64,000 nt of DNA from the NCBI GenBank assembly GCA_029532415.1, contig JAQOTA010000015.1, forward strand, positions 1,706,457 through 1,770,456, in the 5' to 3' direction. Numbering within the stretch: the first letter of the stretch is position 1; each line of letters opens with the position of its first letter. Of the stretch, positions 1-12,300 are shown piece by piece. The position numbers and the translations under genes are program-made. The DNA is from Marasmius tenuissimus (lineage: Eukaryota; Basidiomycota; Agaricomycetes; Agaricales; Marasmiaceae). Below the pieces are notes generated by a model. The model made no database searches, was not told the origin of the DNA, and was given only the letters and a program-made list of their open reading frames with translations.

Positions 1-2964
1 TCGAAGGAGGCTGTAATGGCGAGCTTGATGCAGACTTGCAGGGAAGCAGTCAGCAGGGGGATGAGTGCAACGAACAGCCCACCAACACATCCACCGCATG
101 CATGGATGAAGCCGCTGATGCAGATACCAAGATCGGCGCAGATTCCGAAAACGGCGCTTGCCTCTCCTGTGACAACGATGCTAATAACTGCATCGAGGGC
201 AAGGAAGACCGACTGTACGATACGCATAAGGTTTTGCTCGACGATACAAGGGACGTGAACACTCACAGCACACAGGTCGGCAATCAACCTCGCACAAGCA
301 TCGACGGAGATCGCAGCGGCACCATCCACTCCGGCCAGGACAACAGAGATATCAGCACCGACGAGGAGCTTGACTTTAGCGGTCGCATCAAGAATGATCC
401 CTTTGAGTTGCCCGACGATGGCGCCAACATTATCAGAGGTGCAGTCGCTGGATTGAAGAGCCTCTGCAATAGATCTTTTAGCCACTCTACATCAGAGGAT
501 TACGGGGGGCAACTCACTGAGTTAGTCGACAAGAGGACTAATTTGGGTGGAGATTCCGGCGATGATGGAGGGCAGGGAAACAACAGCGGTTCCGCCAACG
601 GCAGCACCGACCTGGATTCCGAGCTCAACACCCAATGCCTTGAAATCGATACCGAGGAAGCCAAAGGAGCCAGTGACACCGAGGTCAATACAAACGCCGA
701 GGGAGGCCTTGATGGCGGGAACGAGGACAGCGGTAAGGCCACCGTTGAAGGTCACGACGTCGCAGCAGGACTTCAGGAAGTCACCAACACTAACGCTGCA
801 GATAACGCGGTGCTGTCAGAGCCGGGAAACCCAAACTCCCGAATTAAGATAACTACGTACCAAAGGTCTGCATAAATGGGTTTGATCACCTCAAGTTCCA
901 CGGAGACAGCGACCTTTAGAATGGCTGAGCAGCTGGTGAAAATACCCTATTATGGTGGAGTGATGTCAGTACAGATGTAATGGGAATGGATTGAAGACAT
1001 ACGATGGCTACTTGACCGCAAAGCTTAGCACACTCATCGATAGAGATGGCCACGCCTGCGTTTCCGGCGAGAACAACGTCCACACCCAAACCTGCGAGGA
1101 CGGAGATCTGTCCTTTGGCAGTAACAATAATCCCCTTGATTTCTTCGACTATCGCCTTGACCTTATCAGCAGTGCAGTCATCGGCACCAAGACCCTCTGA
1201 AAGGAGGACGAATGAGTAAACTCCCATATCCAACCGAAGGTTGTCGACTGACTGAGCTTCTCGATGAGAGGCGAAAGCTTCGATAAGCAATCGTTGAGGA
1301 TCACGACGATAGAGACGTTGCCAGAGCCGCCAACTGTTCCGGCGAGCGTACCGCCCACTGCACCACCAGCCTGGATTCCGAGTTCAACGGCGAGTTTGCC
1401 AAAGTCAAGGCCGAGGAAACCGAAGGCATCTGTGGCTCCCAATTGGATGCAAACACCAAGGGAAGACTTGATGACGGGGATCAGAGCAACGACCAGGCCA
1501 CCATCGAAAGTAACAATGTCGCAACAGCTCTTCAAGAATAGGGCAACAGAAACACTTTGCAAAACCGTCCGGTAAGAAAAGACGTCCAGCGTAGGAGATA
1601 TTGTCACATACCAAACGTCGGCACAGAGCGAGGTGATCTCCGATTGACTTTCAGCGGTGACGAAAACCTTGAGAAGGCCGGTCAATATACACTGCTCTAC
1701 GGAGTCAGAAGACGCAAATTCAAGGCAAGAAAACGGCACTTGCGATGGCAATGTCCCCGCACAGATAGGCGCAGTCGGTGATCGAGATAAGAGTACCCTC
1801 AGAGGAGAGGACAACCTCTTTACCTCGACCAGCGAGGCCCTGGATCTGAGTCACGCAGCTGGAGAGTACAGACTTGATCTGCTCGGTGATCGGGCTAATC
1901 TTGTCGGATGTGCAGTTCTGGGAGCTCAAGGACTCTGAATAATGACCATATGAACAATAAGTATCGGAGAGAGGGAGAGATCTCACTGAGTTGCTCGACG
2001 AGAGGAAGGACCTTGCTGCTGCAGTCTTTGAGAATGAGTACGATGGAGGTTACCGTGGTGGTCGCGGTCTCAGTAGCTACCGTAAAAGCCCCGCCCGTTG
2101 TGGGGGAGGCGCTAATGACACCGCCTGCAACAGCAGTGACCGTAGCAACAGCAGTCGCACTGAGGCTGCTGAAGTCGAAGCCAAGGAAATCAAAAGACGA
2201 AGTGATTCCCAGGGTGATGCAAACACCGAGGGAGCCTTGAATGATGGGCAAGACTGCAGCCAACAACCCTCCGTTGCCTGTAGCGACACTACAAGATGCT
2301 TGCAAAAATCGACCTATGCAGATGCTGGCGATAGCAAGTGAGTAAGACAATTATTATTATACTATACATGGAATCTTACCCTAGATCCGCGAATATGGCG
2401 ATGACCGCGGTGGCTTCTCCAGAAACCACAACTTTGAGAACCGCACTTATGCAATCGAAGACAAGCTAAATGGCGAGTGAGACCTTGGTCGTACTTGAGC
2501 TACGAGAGGCCTCACCATGACGAGGCTGGCAATCAATTTGCCACAGTCAGACACCGACAGAACCACTCCAGAGGCGTCAGATAGCTTGACGTTGATATCG
2601 ACGGAGGAGCTGACGAGAACGTTGATTTGTGCGATGCCGTCAAATAGAACGTCCTTGATCTCTGCCACGATGGGCTCGATGTTTTTGGCAGTACAGTCCT
2701 TTCCACCAAGGGATTCTACGAGAGAAGTCAGTTGTGAGTATGTGTGATGGGTGCGAAGTTATGCTCACGGAGTTGATCGACAAGTGGTGAGATCTTGCTC
2801 TTACAATCATTCACGACGACAGGAAGAGGATTGGTGGAGCATTCACAACGAGGGTTGAAGATCCTTGCCGAAGTGGAAACATCGCTGATCGATGCTACCG
2901 GCGCTGCAGAGGTGAAGGCGGTAGCCGCAATGAAAGAGACGAAAAGTTTGCGAAGAAGGAGCAT
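1..2964 (-). CDS. Secreted protein made of tandem hydrophobic modules (5' part, runs off left edge)
   Basis: I do not recognise a named family. The ATG at 2964 opens a signal peptide (about residues 1-22, hydrophobic, ending near a Thr-Ser-Ala-Ala-Pro stretch). Exons 1-3 are 2964-2769, 2715-2516 and 2465-2380, with consistent phases. A module of about 740 bp then recurs four times. It contains a DC.SK.SPLV.QL segment, then a DCT.DKI.PI..EIK segment, then a GGL.A.L.P.I..SLGVC..LG segment followed by FLG.DF. The DCT segment starts near 2695, 1930, 1195 and 455, and the GGL segment near 2250, 1510, 755 and 110. Introns sit at equivalent places in each module, so growth by duplication of exon groups is inferred. 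Paired Cys and strongly hydrophobic stretches suggest a cell-wall or surface protein, but the function is unknown. The 3' end is outside the window. Confidence 0.75.
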
Positions 2965-3133
2965 CACAACAGTGAGTGTCACCTATCAGTATCGGTGACT
3001 TGAGGAGCGGGGGGAGGATATTAGATAAGGAACGTAGGTATAGGGAATGGATGGCCGACCCCGGGCCAGAAAGAGAGTGAGGGGGGGAGAGAAAAAGAAA
3101 GTGCTTGTGCAGAATTTGGTGGAGGGAACCCAC

Positions 3134-3141
3134 TATTTATA
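3134..3141 (-). promoter_or_regulatory. TATA box of the tandem-module secreted protein
   Basis: The minus strand reads TATAAATA about 170 bp upstream of the ATG at 2964. This would give a 5' leader of about 140 nt. The call rests on motif and position only. Confidence 0.5.
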
Positions 3142-4137
3142 CAATGAGCCCGTGTGGCTTGTCGGGCCTTTGGATGTCACCAGAACCGTACAAAGTGATC
3201 GTGAACTAGGCAACGCTGACAGGAATGACAATTTCTTGGACGGCGGAAGAAAAAAGGGCCTGACAGTGAAGACCCAACAAAGTTCGTTATGTGGCCGTGT
3301 CCATCTGTGATCCTTTTGAGTCTCCAAAGGACTCGGTGTATGTACTGCTCCTCGCACAACTGTCGAAAACACGACGGAGCAAGTAATGCTTATGATGGAC
3401 ACGAAATTGAACTTACCGACTTCCCTCCCGCAATCGATTTTGTGCACGCATTGTATAAGAGGGAGTTTCTACGCGACAGATTGTCGACATGATGGCGTTC
3501 AGGAGGTGAGTTTGCTTGTCATCCATGTCAGGACCGATCGAAGTCTTTCTCTCGATTGACAAAGCTCAAGACCAACCCCTCTAGCAGCCGTCGAGACGGT
3601 TGGGCAATTCGGCGTGAAGGCATCACGTTACGGAGGTTTTGCTTCAAACTCTAAAGCACAAACGAGCTCCGCGTATATATTGTTTCTCAGAGCGTGTGTA
3701 CACCCGGAAGATCTTTCGCGGGGCCTGGTTTCGCTGCAACAATGGAGTTCCTGGCTCGTACCTGTTTGAATATGAGCCTGGAATTGGAAACACGGTAGAA
3801 CGAAGTGCACATACCCCTGGCCAAGGGTTCCAGAATATTGAGTACATCTATGAGTAGTATGTCTGATCTAGAGCGGGTCGGGCTCACCAAACAGACGGTG
3901 TATTTGCTGCCAATGGCATCGAAGCTCGGAGTCCTCGAGTGAGTTGCGGCTATGGCAGCATCAGTGCACAGCCTCTGGACCCACGTACAAATCCTCGGTC
4001 GCGGGAACTGGCATGGTCCGTGCGTAGCAAAGCCGGAGCTTAACTTTCCCGCACGCCCACTAAAATTTCCGTTCAACTGTTGCTTTTCTCCCTCCATCTT
4101 CATCCTCTTCACTCAAATTCCTCCCTCGATCACTAGC
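3142..4137. other. Gene-free interval between two divergent genes
   Basis: This is the shared upstream region of the minus-strand secreted protein and the plus-strand cystathionine beta-synthase. Short open frames are present on both strands (for example 3289-3492 and 3687-4112), but none has a recognisable protein pattern or a matching splice structure. I see no RNA gene. The stretch just before 4138 is pyrimidine-rich (CTTTTCTCCC type), as in many fungal 5' leaders. Confidence 0.6.
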
Positions 4138-5711
4138 ATGCCTCGTATCTTAAACGACGCTCTCGAAGCCGTTGGGAACACTCCTCTCATTCGACTTGAC
4201 CGGATCGCGAAGCACCATGGTCTCAAATGCAACTTATGTTGGTCGCCACACCAGTCGTTCTAGTCTGCTCTACTAACAACGTATTACGACAGTGGGGAAG
4301 GTTGAATACATGTCCTCAGGTGGATCAGTCAAGGACCGCATTGCGAAGGCGATGGTAGAAGCTGCCGAAAAGGATGGAAAGCTGATTCCAGGAAAGAGCG
4401 TCGTTATCGAGCCAACGTCTGGCAACACCGGTACGTGTTCTATCTCTCAGAGGCAAGCCATGCATTGGTGCTGACTGTGTTGGCATATATAGGAATCGGG
4501 CTCGCCATGGCATGTGCTATCAAGGTAATTAAACTGTTGACAAGAGTCCCGGAATGTATGCTGAATACTGCAAGATAAGGGGTATTCGGTGATCATCACC
4601 CTACCAAACAAGATGTCGCTCGTACGTTCATTAACTCTGATAATTGCCTGTCAGTGCTCTGAAACACTCCTCGACCCTTATGCATCCAGGAGAAAGAAGC
4701 TGCCCTTCGCGCGCTTGGGGCAGAGGTCATCCGAACACCTACCGAGGCCGCTTGGGACGCGCCAGAAAGCCATATAGGTATAGTTTATCTCATGCCAAAG
4801 GACCTCTCGTGGCTGAATTCCTTAACGATCTCTAGGTGTCGCTCGGAAACTTCAACGTGAAATCCCGTATGGCATCATTTTGGATCAGTATGGCAACGTG
4901 AGCAGCTCTTGTTGCGTTTCGGTTCATCACAGTCTGATATTCGTCTAGGTGAACAATCCCTTGGCACACGAGCTGACTACTGGTCCGGAGATCATCGAGG
5001 CTGTTGTCTCCACACCTTCGACATCAGAAAGGCCTTCAACCGAGAAAGTTGACGTTTTGGTATCGAGTGCTGGAACAGGAGGAACTGTTACAGGCTTGTC
5101 TCGGGCTATCAAGAAAAAGCACAATAAAGCTTGTGTAGTTGTAGGGGTGGATCCGGTGAGGCTCGATCACTGGCATCTACAACAAATCATTTCTGAATCT
5201 TTTCGTTTTGCAGGAAGGGAGCATCCTCGCTGTTCCCGAGTCCCTTAACTCGAAGCGCCAAGGGGAGGCTTACTTCGTTGAGGGCATTGGCTACGATTTC
5301 ATCCCCGAAGTATTGTCCCGAGACCCTGCCGACATCGATGCTTGGGTGAAAACGGATGATACAGAAGCCTTTGCGGCCGTCCAAACGATAATGCGAAAGG
5401 AGGGCTTACTAGTGGGTGGGAGCAGCGGCAGCGCACTGAGTGGCGCGTTGAAGTGGTTGAATGACACGGCCGAGGGTAGAGCGATTGCCCAGAGGGAGGA
5501 CGCGAATGTTGTAATCGTGTTCGCTGACGGGTACGTATTCCGACCCCTTCTTTGTGGGATTGATACTTACGGACGATCCAGTATTCGGAATTACATCGGG
5601 AAAGATTGGTTCCTCAATAACTCGCTCAAAGGGGAGCCGTCTGCCCTTGCCGGTGTCATTGCAAAGGTGCTACACCAACCACCACAGGTGAAGGCGCAAG
5701 TGCATCTTTAG
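4138..5711 (+). CDS. CYS4: Cystathionine beta-synthase (catalytic core only)
   Basis: This PLP enzyme condenses serine and homocysteine to cystathionine in the transsulfuration pathway. Nine exons were spliced by hand: 4138-4237, 4293-4430, 4493-4524, 4580-4621, 4690-4777, 4836-4897, 4949-5155, 5214-5530 and 5582-5711. They total 1116 nt and encode 371 aa. Visible landmarks are VGNTPLIRL at the start, SGGSVKDR with the PLP lysine at K47, [12 protein letters not shown] (asparagine loop), AGTGGTVTG (phosphate loop) and VGGSSGSA. The run [17 protein letters not shown] and the [12 protein letters not shown] segment fit CBS better than cysteine synthase. The protein stops after the catalytic fold. 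There is no N-terminal haem segment and no C-terminal pair of CBS (Bateman) domains, unlike yeast Cys4 (507 aa). Exon 3 is only 32 nt. Confidence 0.9.
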
Positions 5712-6365
5712 ACAAAACGAGCATACATTTTTTCTTGGATACACGCATATTTATATCTAGCCATGATGCACGCTTGTATATTTGCGATTCTATAGACATT
5801 TCGCGTTTTGTTAGGTGTTCATACGTATTCACAGATAGGAACAGCGCGAGGGTGACGTAGACACATTTTTTCTGTACTGAGTAGCACTTGGGATGAATAA
5901 CAGGTTGAACAAGAAACAAAAGATGTAGGGTAACTAAAGAAGGAAGTGCTCCACCTAAGCAGGAGAACAAGTATCTTGTAGTTAACCATCCTTCCGTTGA
6001 TTAGGCGGAAAGAGTCCATAAATTTTGGCACATCACCAGAACCGGTATGCAGCTTTGGAGGAGTAAAATCGCTGCCCGGGCAGAAAGTGGCCAGAAAGAG
6101 GGATAGAGTCAGATAGAAAAAGTACTTAGAACGAAATAATGAAGCAAACGCATAGATATTGGGAGCTACGACATGAGAGTCGACAAGTAGACGAAGAAAA
6201 ATATCCGAGTTTTATATACCGCAACTTCAAACTCCGACTGCTTAGTAAGCAACACGGTCACGGATCGCGCGGCCCACTCGATCCGAAGTCACATCCAGCC
6301 CCACACTCCCAGAGCTCTTTCATCCTCGTCCATGCGCTGATTCGACACATAGCCTCACGTTCATC
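5712..6365. other. 3' region of CBS and upstream region of TEL1
   Basis: This AT-rich interval separates two plus-strand genes. It contains no credible open frame or RNA gene, and I see no clear TATA box next to the TEL1 start. Confidence 0.6.
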
Positions 6366-9300
6366 ATGGGAAAGAACGACGACGAGGGACTGAGGAAGAA
6401 GCGGCAGAAGGCTGCCCTCACCGTTCGCAGGATTTGCGACAGTCTCAGCAGCGACAAGATCAAGGAACGGCAGGAAGGCCTCGAAAACCTCAAGACTGCC
6501 TTCTCTTCTGATATAATTATCAACAACTTTGGAATTACGGAGGGGGGAAAGTCAGACGCGAACTCATGGCTTGCCCTTTTCCAATCGTTATTCCGGTGTG
6601 TGCATCTAGAGAGGACAGCTGCGACGAAGAACACCACGCAGAGCGTCGCGGCAGCGGAGAGAAGGCTAGCAGAGGCAGCGAGGACGGTTCGGTGGTTGAT
6701 TGAGAAGACAAGGCGAATGGTGAATAGGAAGGTCACCACTCCACTTTACGACCATCTTTCCCAGTCGATCATCCACAAGAATGAACTATTGGGCCCATTG
6801 GTCCTGGATTATGTCAAATCCTTGGAATCTCTGCTGGGCTTCACTCCCCATCTGGAGCATTTAAAAACAGAGAAATGGCTCGAACTCGTGGAGCTATCTT
6901 TCAATGTCATCCTCGGGGACGGTCTGAGGACAACCTTTGACGAAGATGATGGTCTCGATGCCACAGAAAGCGCTGCCCCCAGCCCAGCACCTACAACCCA
7001 TTCCGACGACATGTACATCGAAGATTCGTTGATGGACGTGGATGAAGAAGAAGTAGGAACACCTCGGCCAAAGAAACGTCGTCGAGGGGAAACACCCCAG
7101 CCTTCTGGCTCGCGCGCAACTCCTGCGTCCTCTCGACCTTCCAGGTCCTCCGGAAATCGAATTGCAGTCACCCCAGAGCAAGTGGCATTCACATCACTTC
7201 TTGCGACTTTGATATCCTCTCCATACGCCCCCTTCGGTTCTGCCGACTATCCCTATGTCACATCCTGCGTTCTAAGCCGTCTCGTACGATTCCTCCAAAT
7301 GTACCCTACTGACACAACCCTTCACCATGACTTCCTTCGTATTCTGACATCTACATTGACCCACATATCATACAACAACACGTCGTTGATGACCACATTC
7401 GCACGCAAAAGCTGGGAAAGCTTGGTGAAACTTTGGGATACGAAGAATAAAAGTCTTAAGGAAGGGTTGATCTCGGTTTTCCGAGTGTTGTTTCCCTTCC
7501 TTACCTCCCGACATAAGGCAACAGGGACCGAGTACTCCGAGATGCTTTGGAGTCTGTGGAATGTGCTGGACATCGAGGGAGGCAATAAATGGGGGCTAGA
7601 GGTGCTATCGATGGACAACTTGCGGCTGGATCTGTCCCATAAAGATGGGAAGGAGGCTTTTGTTGCAAGTGTCTTCAGGTCCGGAGACGCCTTCGATCGA
7701 TTGCAGGCCATGACGTGGGCCATACTCGAACTACAGGCAGATTGCGCAGAAAAGGTGTGTTGTCCTTCAGGTGTCGCTCGTTCTGGAGGCTGATGCAACT
7801 CGTCAGCTCTATCATCATTCCGAATCGGTTCACTCAGTATCCAGTTCTTCGAGGTCAAACCAAGGTTGGGGTAAACGGGCTCGCGTCGAGAACCCATTGA
7901 CATCCATACTTACATCCATCCGAACAACACTTTCGTCGAATTCGCGAATCTATCATCTCCAGATCCTCCTGTTCTTCATAGATAGACATTGGGCTGTCCT
8001 GAACCGAAGCACAAAGCAGGAGGTGTTTACCACTCTTTTGCAACTTATATCGGTTGATGACAAGGATGGAGCAGTGCAAAATTGGATAATGTTGTGCTTT
8101 GCTGCCATTGCGTCGGCTGATTTCAGCTCGGGCGAAAACTCGCCTTATCTGAGTTCCACTCCAGCTTCGTCTTTCTCTTCATTATTACCCTTGTACTCGA
8201 CCCAGGCCTTACGCGACGCGCCCCCGTCATGGGAGCTGGTTTGGACTCATGCGATACGTCGTACGAACAGCTCTGCGTTCTGTCGTGCCGCCTGTCATAC
8301 AGCACTCGCAATCATGTCGCATCCAGACATCCAATCCACCCGAAAGTCTTTCAAGCGACCCCCCCTTTCGCCGCAGCGAGTAGTCACTGACCTCGAGGCA
8401 TTGCTGAAGGATTTGGACGTCCAGGGTCCATCCTCCCCCTGCGATTCCATCTGTTCTTTCCTTTCGTTAAGTCTACGAGTCGTGAATCAGGATGTTCGGA
8501 TTTTTCGACTGCAACTTGAAGAGAAAGTTCTCAGTTGGCTTACAGGATTCTGGCAATTGGGCCATATCGATCCCCATGCCGTCCAGCTATACCTCGTCAA
8601 GGATATTCTGACGTTACTGGAGACGATCTGCACTTCCTCCAAGCACAGCGCGCTCATCTGCGAGACATCCCTTCCCCCATGTCTCACGGCGGAGACTCTA
8701 GTCAACATGGAGAGGCTACGAATAATTCGCGGCTTCGTTCTAGAGGCCCGTCTTCCTGAGTTTTCCCCCAATGCCTCTGGTGGCGAACTACCCCGATCCA
8801 TGGATCCCTACACCACACATATCGCCCTTACAGATATCATTCCTTCCGAAGCTGACGTCATCGAACCTCGAGCACGGGAAAAGCGGATTTCAAGCTTTTT
8901 CCTGAAAACCCTGGAATCTCTAACCTCCCATTGGCACCCTGCAGACCAAGACAATCCACCGAGGGCGGAATGGGTCAAACAGGTCCTTGACATAGTGGTC
9001 ATTTCACTTGCTTTCGAAGCTGTTCTGTACCTGAACGGGGTACGGTGGGATAGGAGATTGATCCATGCCGCCTGCAGGTTGATAGGGCTTGTAGCGCCAG
9101 TCTTGGAGAGCGATAAATGGACATTGGACGAAAAGTGTTCCGTCTTACATGCCCTCGAGCCACTGGTATCCACGGGGATGAAGGATGATAACGAGCCACC
9201 GTGGGTCGCTATGTTGACAGCTAGGGCGTCCACTGGTGTTCGGTACGAGGTTTTGAGGACGCTGATACCCGAAACTACAACGGAGACAACCTTGCACTCT

Positions 9301-12300
9301 ACGACGCGTCACCTGCGCCTTCTGTGGTCCAATTTTGAGGTGCGTCATTCATTGCGACAAACAGTGAGAAAATAATAACTTATCGCCGTGTGGAAACACA
9401 GGTCCAAAGTTGTTTTAGCGATGTTTTTGTTAGCTTGCGCGCGGCCCTCGAGAACGTCGTGTCCCAAGGCTTGGAAGATGGCGGCAAAGCCTTCGACGCG
9501 GATGATAAAGATGGATTTGGACCTATCAAAACTGCGGAGAACCAAATCAAGGGCGATCTCCTCGATGTCAGTGACAGCGAATCTACATTCATCTGTTTCA
9601 TGAAGAGCTGTATCAAGTTCTTGTCCGTTGCTCCGTTGCTGCAGTCCCCCTCCGGAGAGCCTACACGTGATCAGGCTCTAATCGAAGTTCTCCTCGACTC
9701 TTCTCCCAACGCTCTCATTCAGTGCTGCGGTATACTCCTAGGTCATGTTCGCCAGTCTACCCTCGTCCTGTCGATCAACAATCTGGACGATCTCCTCGCC
9801 AAATGGACTGAACTCGTCAGAATGTATCTGCACAATAGGAGCCCGCAGTTTTTCCTTCTCGGCCTAGCGTTATTGGATGCAAGCATGAATCTCTGGATTG
9901 GGGAAGGGGCTGCCAACGCCCATGTTGACGACCTTGTCCGCGACATGCTCGATCACTTTGTACAGGGTTACGACAACGGAATCCTCACATGGAGTATTAG
10001 GGACTCCTTGGCTCGCCTACTCGAGAAGTGCCTCGCCAGCGATCCCTCTCAGCAATTTTGGAGGGCAGACAAAGATTGCGACCGATCTTCTTGGCCGTCC
10101 TCCGTCCTCCAACGGATGAATGGTGACGAGGATGTCCGGGTCCGTTTTAGGGCAGCAGTAATCAGTGCTCGTCTTTTCGAGTTTGCTGCCCGTGTAGGCG
10201 AAGCTCCCATGACATTATACGGTAAAATACGGGAGTATTACTCTGCTGATATCGACAGGTAATGTCATGTTCATCTACATAGGCTTCATATTGACCTTGT
10301 TCCTCAGCTATGAATGCATGATTACTCGAATACTATCGCTTGGCAATATCATGATTGTCAGCTCTGCTGTCCGTCGTGGGCCGTATTGGCATCTGCTCGA
10401 GTTGTGCTTTCACTCGGACGTCTACACCTCACACATGGAATCCACGCTGAGGGAGGTTGCACGTCGGATTGGCCTAGAACCATTCTCAGCCCTCTTCGAG
10501 GCGTATGCCTCACAGATTGCGTTTTCTATTCGACAGGCCGGTCAGAACGTTCTTCGTATCCCTTATCACCTATTGGGCTATAAAGACGCGAAAGAGAGGG
10601 CTGTTGCGACTTTCCGTTTGTTCACACCTGCTAATCTCCACGGTCGTGGCGCTGCTATCGAACACGGCCAACAGCTTTTTCGCGGACATTGCGAAACGAT
10701 ACAAAAGAGACCGGAGGATGGAATGTGGGAGTGTTTCGGAGAAATTTTCGCCCATGAAATGCTCTCACGGATAGCACAGTCTCCAAATCTTGATGAACCG
10801 TTATCTCAGCCGTGGGATGATAGCGGGTTCATGCAACAACTGACTTCCGCCTTCAAACGCCCTGAAAGCGACATCAAGCGTGCCATACACGAAAAGCTTG
10901 ATTGCGTCGTTTCTTCTATGCTTCGCGCGATTGGTGACCAGGACTTTTCCGTAGGCGGACCTTTGAGGGCCGCACTCGGCGTTGGTAGCACAGTCTCCGC
11001 CATATTCGAGAAGCTGACGGCATACAGGACTCCCAATGATTTTGCTCTTCACGAACCCAACCTTCCAAAGTACGACATTCGAGTTGTACTGGTTGCACTT
11101 CATCGAACCCTTCGTGCAACCGAGGTTGATCTCGATGCTCTTACTTATCACGTGCTCCAAGAACTCTCCTCCTCCGTAGAATCGTCGCAAATAGTCAATG
11201 AGCAGATCCGCCTGGCTAACGCCATCACCGTCTGGTTAGCGCTCCAGCACGAACGCTTCCGAAGCCATACCTTGTTGCATGCCGCTATCCGCGGACAATG
11301 TGCCTTGCTTGCACAAGTTGACCTGGCCCGTTCCGCGCAGTCCGTCCTCGAATGGTGTTTCGATCGTTACCGCGCGAATGCACATCAAGATGCTCGCTTT
11401 CCTGATGTACTCGTGAAGGTAGCTTGTGTCTGCTGCGAGTATACGAAGGACTCGCACAACGCGACCGTCTCCGCCACGGGGTCAGACCTCTTGGCCTGGA
11501 TAGACCAACAGGCCGTCAAACTTTCTAACGAAGCTGGGTTCGCCGGTCAAGTCCAGATTGCCCTCACTGCCTGGCCACACCCCGTGCCAACAGAGCTACA
11601 TGACCTCTCATCCACTATATCGATACGAGATCTCTCGGAGATCTTGGGCGAAAACCGTGTCCCGTCCAACAAGTTCCGAATCGTCCAACGTCTTTATCAG
11701 GAGACTTCTACAAAAGAGATCGATCCCTCCCAGTTTGCCCAATATGATTTCTGGAATCTCAAAGAATGCATTCCCCCCATTGATAGGTTGGGGATTGATG
11801 ACGTCCTCTCCTTCGCCTCTTTGCTTCTCGCGAACAAAGGATCCATTAGCAGCTTTGGAAGCGACCTCCTTTCCAGTGCAAAACCTCGGCAACACGGGCA
11901 AGGCAGTGGTGGCCGTACTGGGATGCCTGAACTTTCCATCATTTTGCCTCTATTGTCATTGTTGGAACGCGGTGATTCAAAACGCCGCCATGCCGCCTAT
12001 CGAACACTCCACGCTCTCCTGGTTGCGCTGAAAGACCAACCTGATATGCTACGTTCCTGCCCGTCGCAGTACAACGAAGAGATCCATTTTCTCAGGAGCT
12101 TCGACCCCCTTGTATCAACGCCCGAGAAGCGCGAGCTGGCGGAGTTGAACTCGGAGGGCTTTCTCGACGCCTCTAAGAGCTTCGAAGGATGGGTTGGGAG
12201 GACAGCGATATTGCTCAGCAGTATTCTCTCGGTGTCGAAACCCTTCTACGCCCAGCTGCCGTTCATCTTACGGTCTGATGCACTTTTCGCGGAACGTGCG

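Noticed and set aside
36..875. 279-residue plus-strand frame rich in Asp, Asn and Gly
   Set aside because: It lies exactly antisense to the tandem-module gene, whose signal peptide, splice sites and repeats are consistent. Its composition is what the reverse of Ala/Leu/Val/Ile codons would give.
1149..1814. 221-residue minus frame as a stand-alone protein
   Set aside because: It mixes one true exon of the module gene with intron sequence in the same frame; it is not an independent gene.
3687..4112. 141-residue minus frame upstream of CBS
   Set aside because: Frames are open on both strands, composition is irregular, there is no family pattern, and it overlaps the CBS leader.
7755..7770. 16-bp intron in TEL1 between GTGTGT and TTCAG that would keep the frame
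   Set aside because: It is too short for spliceosomal removal. The 52-bp alternative 7755-7806 also keeps the frame and is the usual size.
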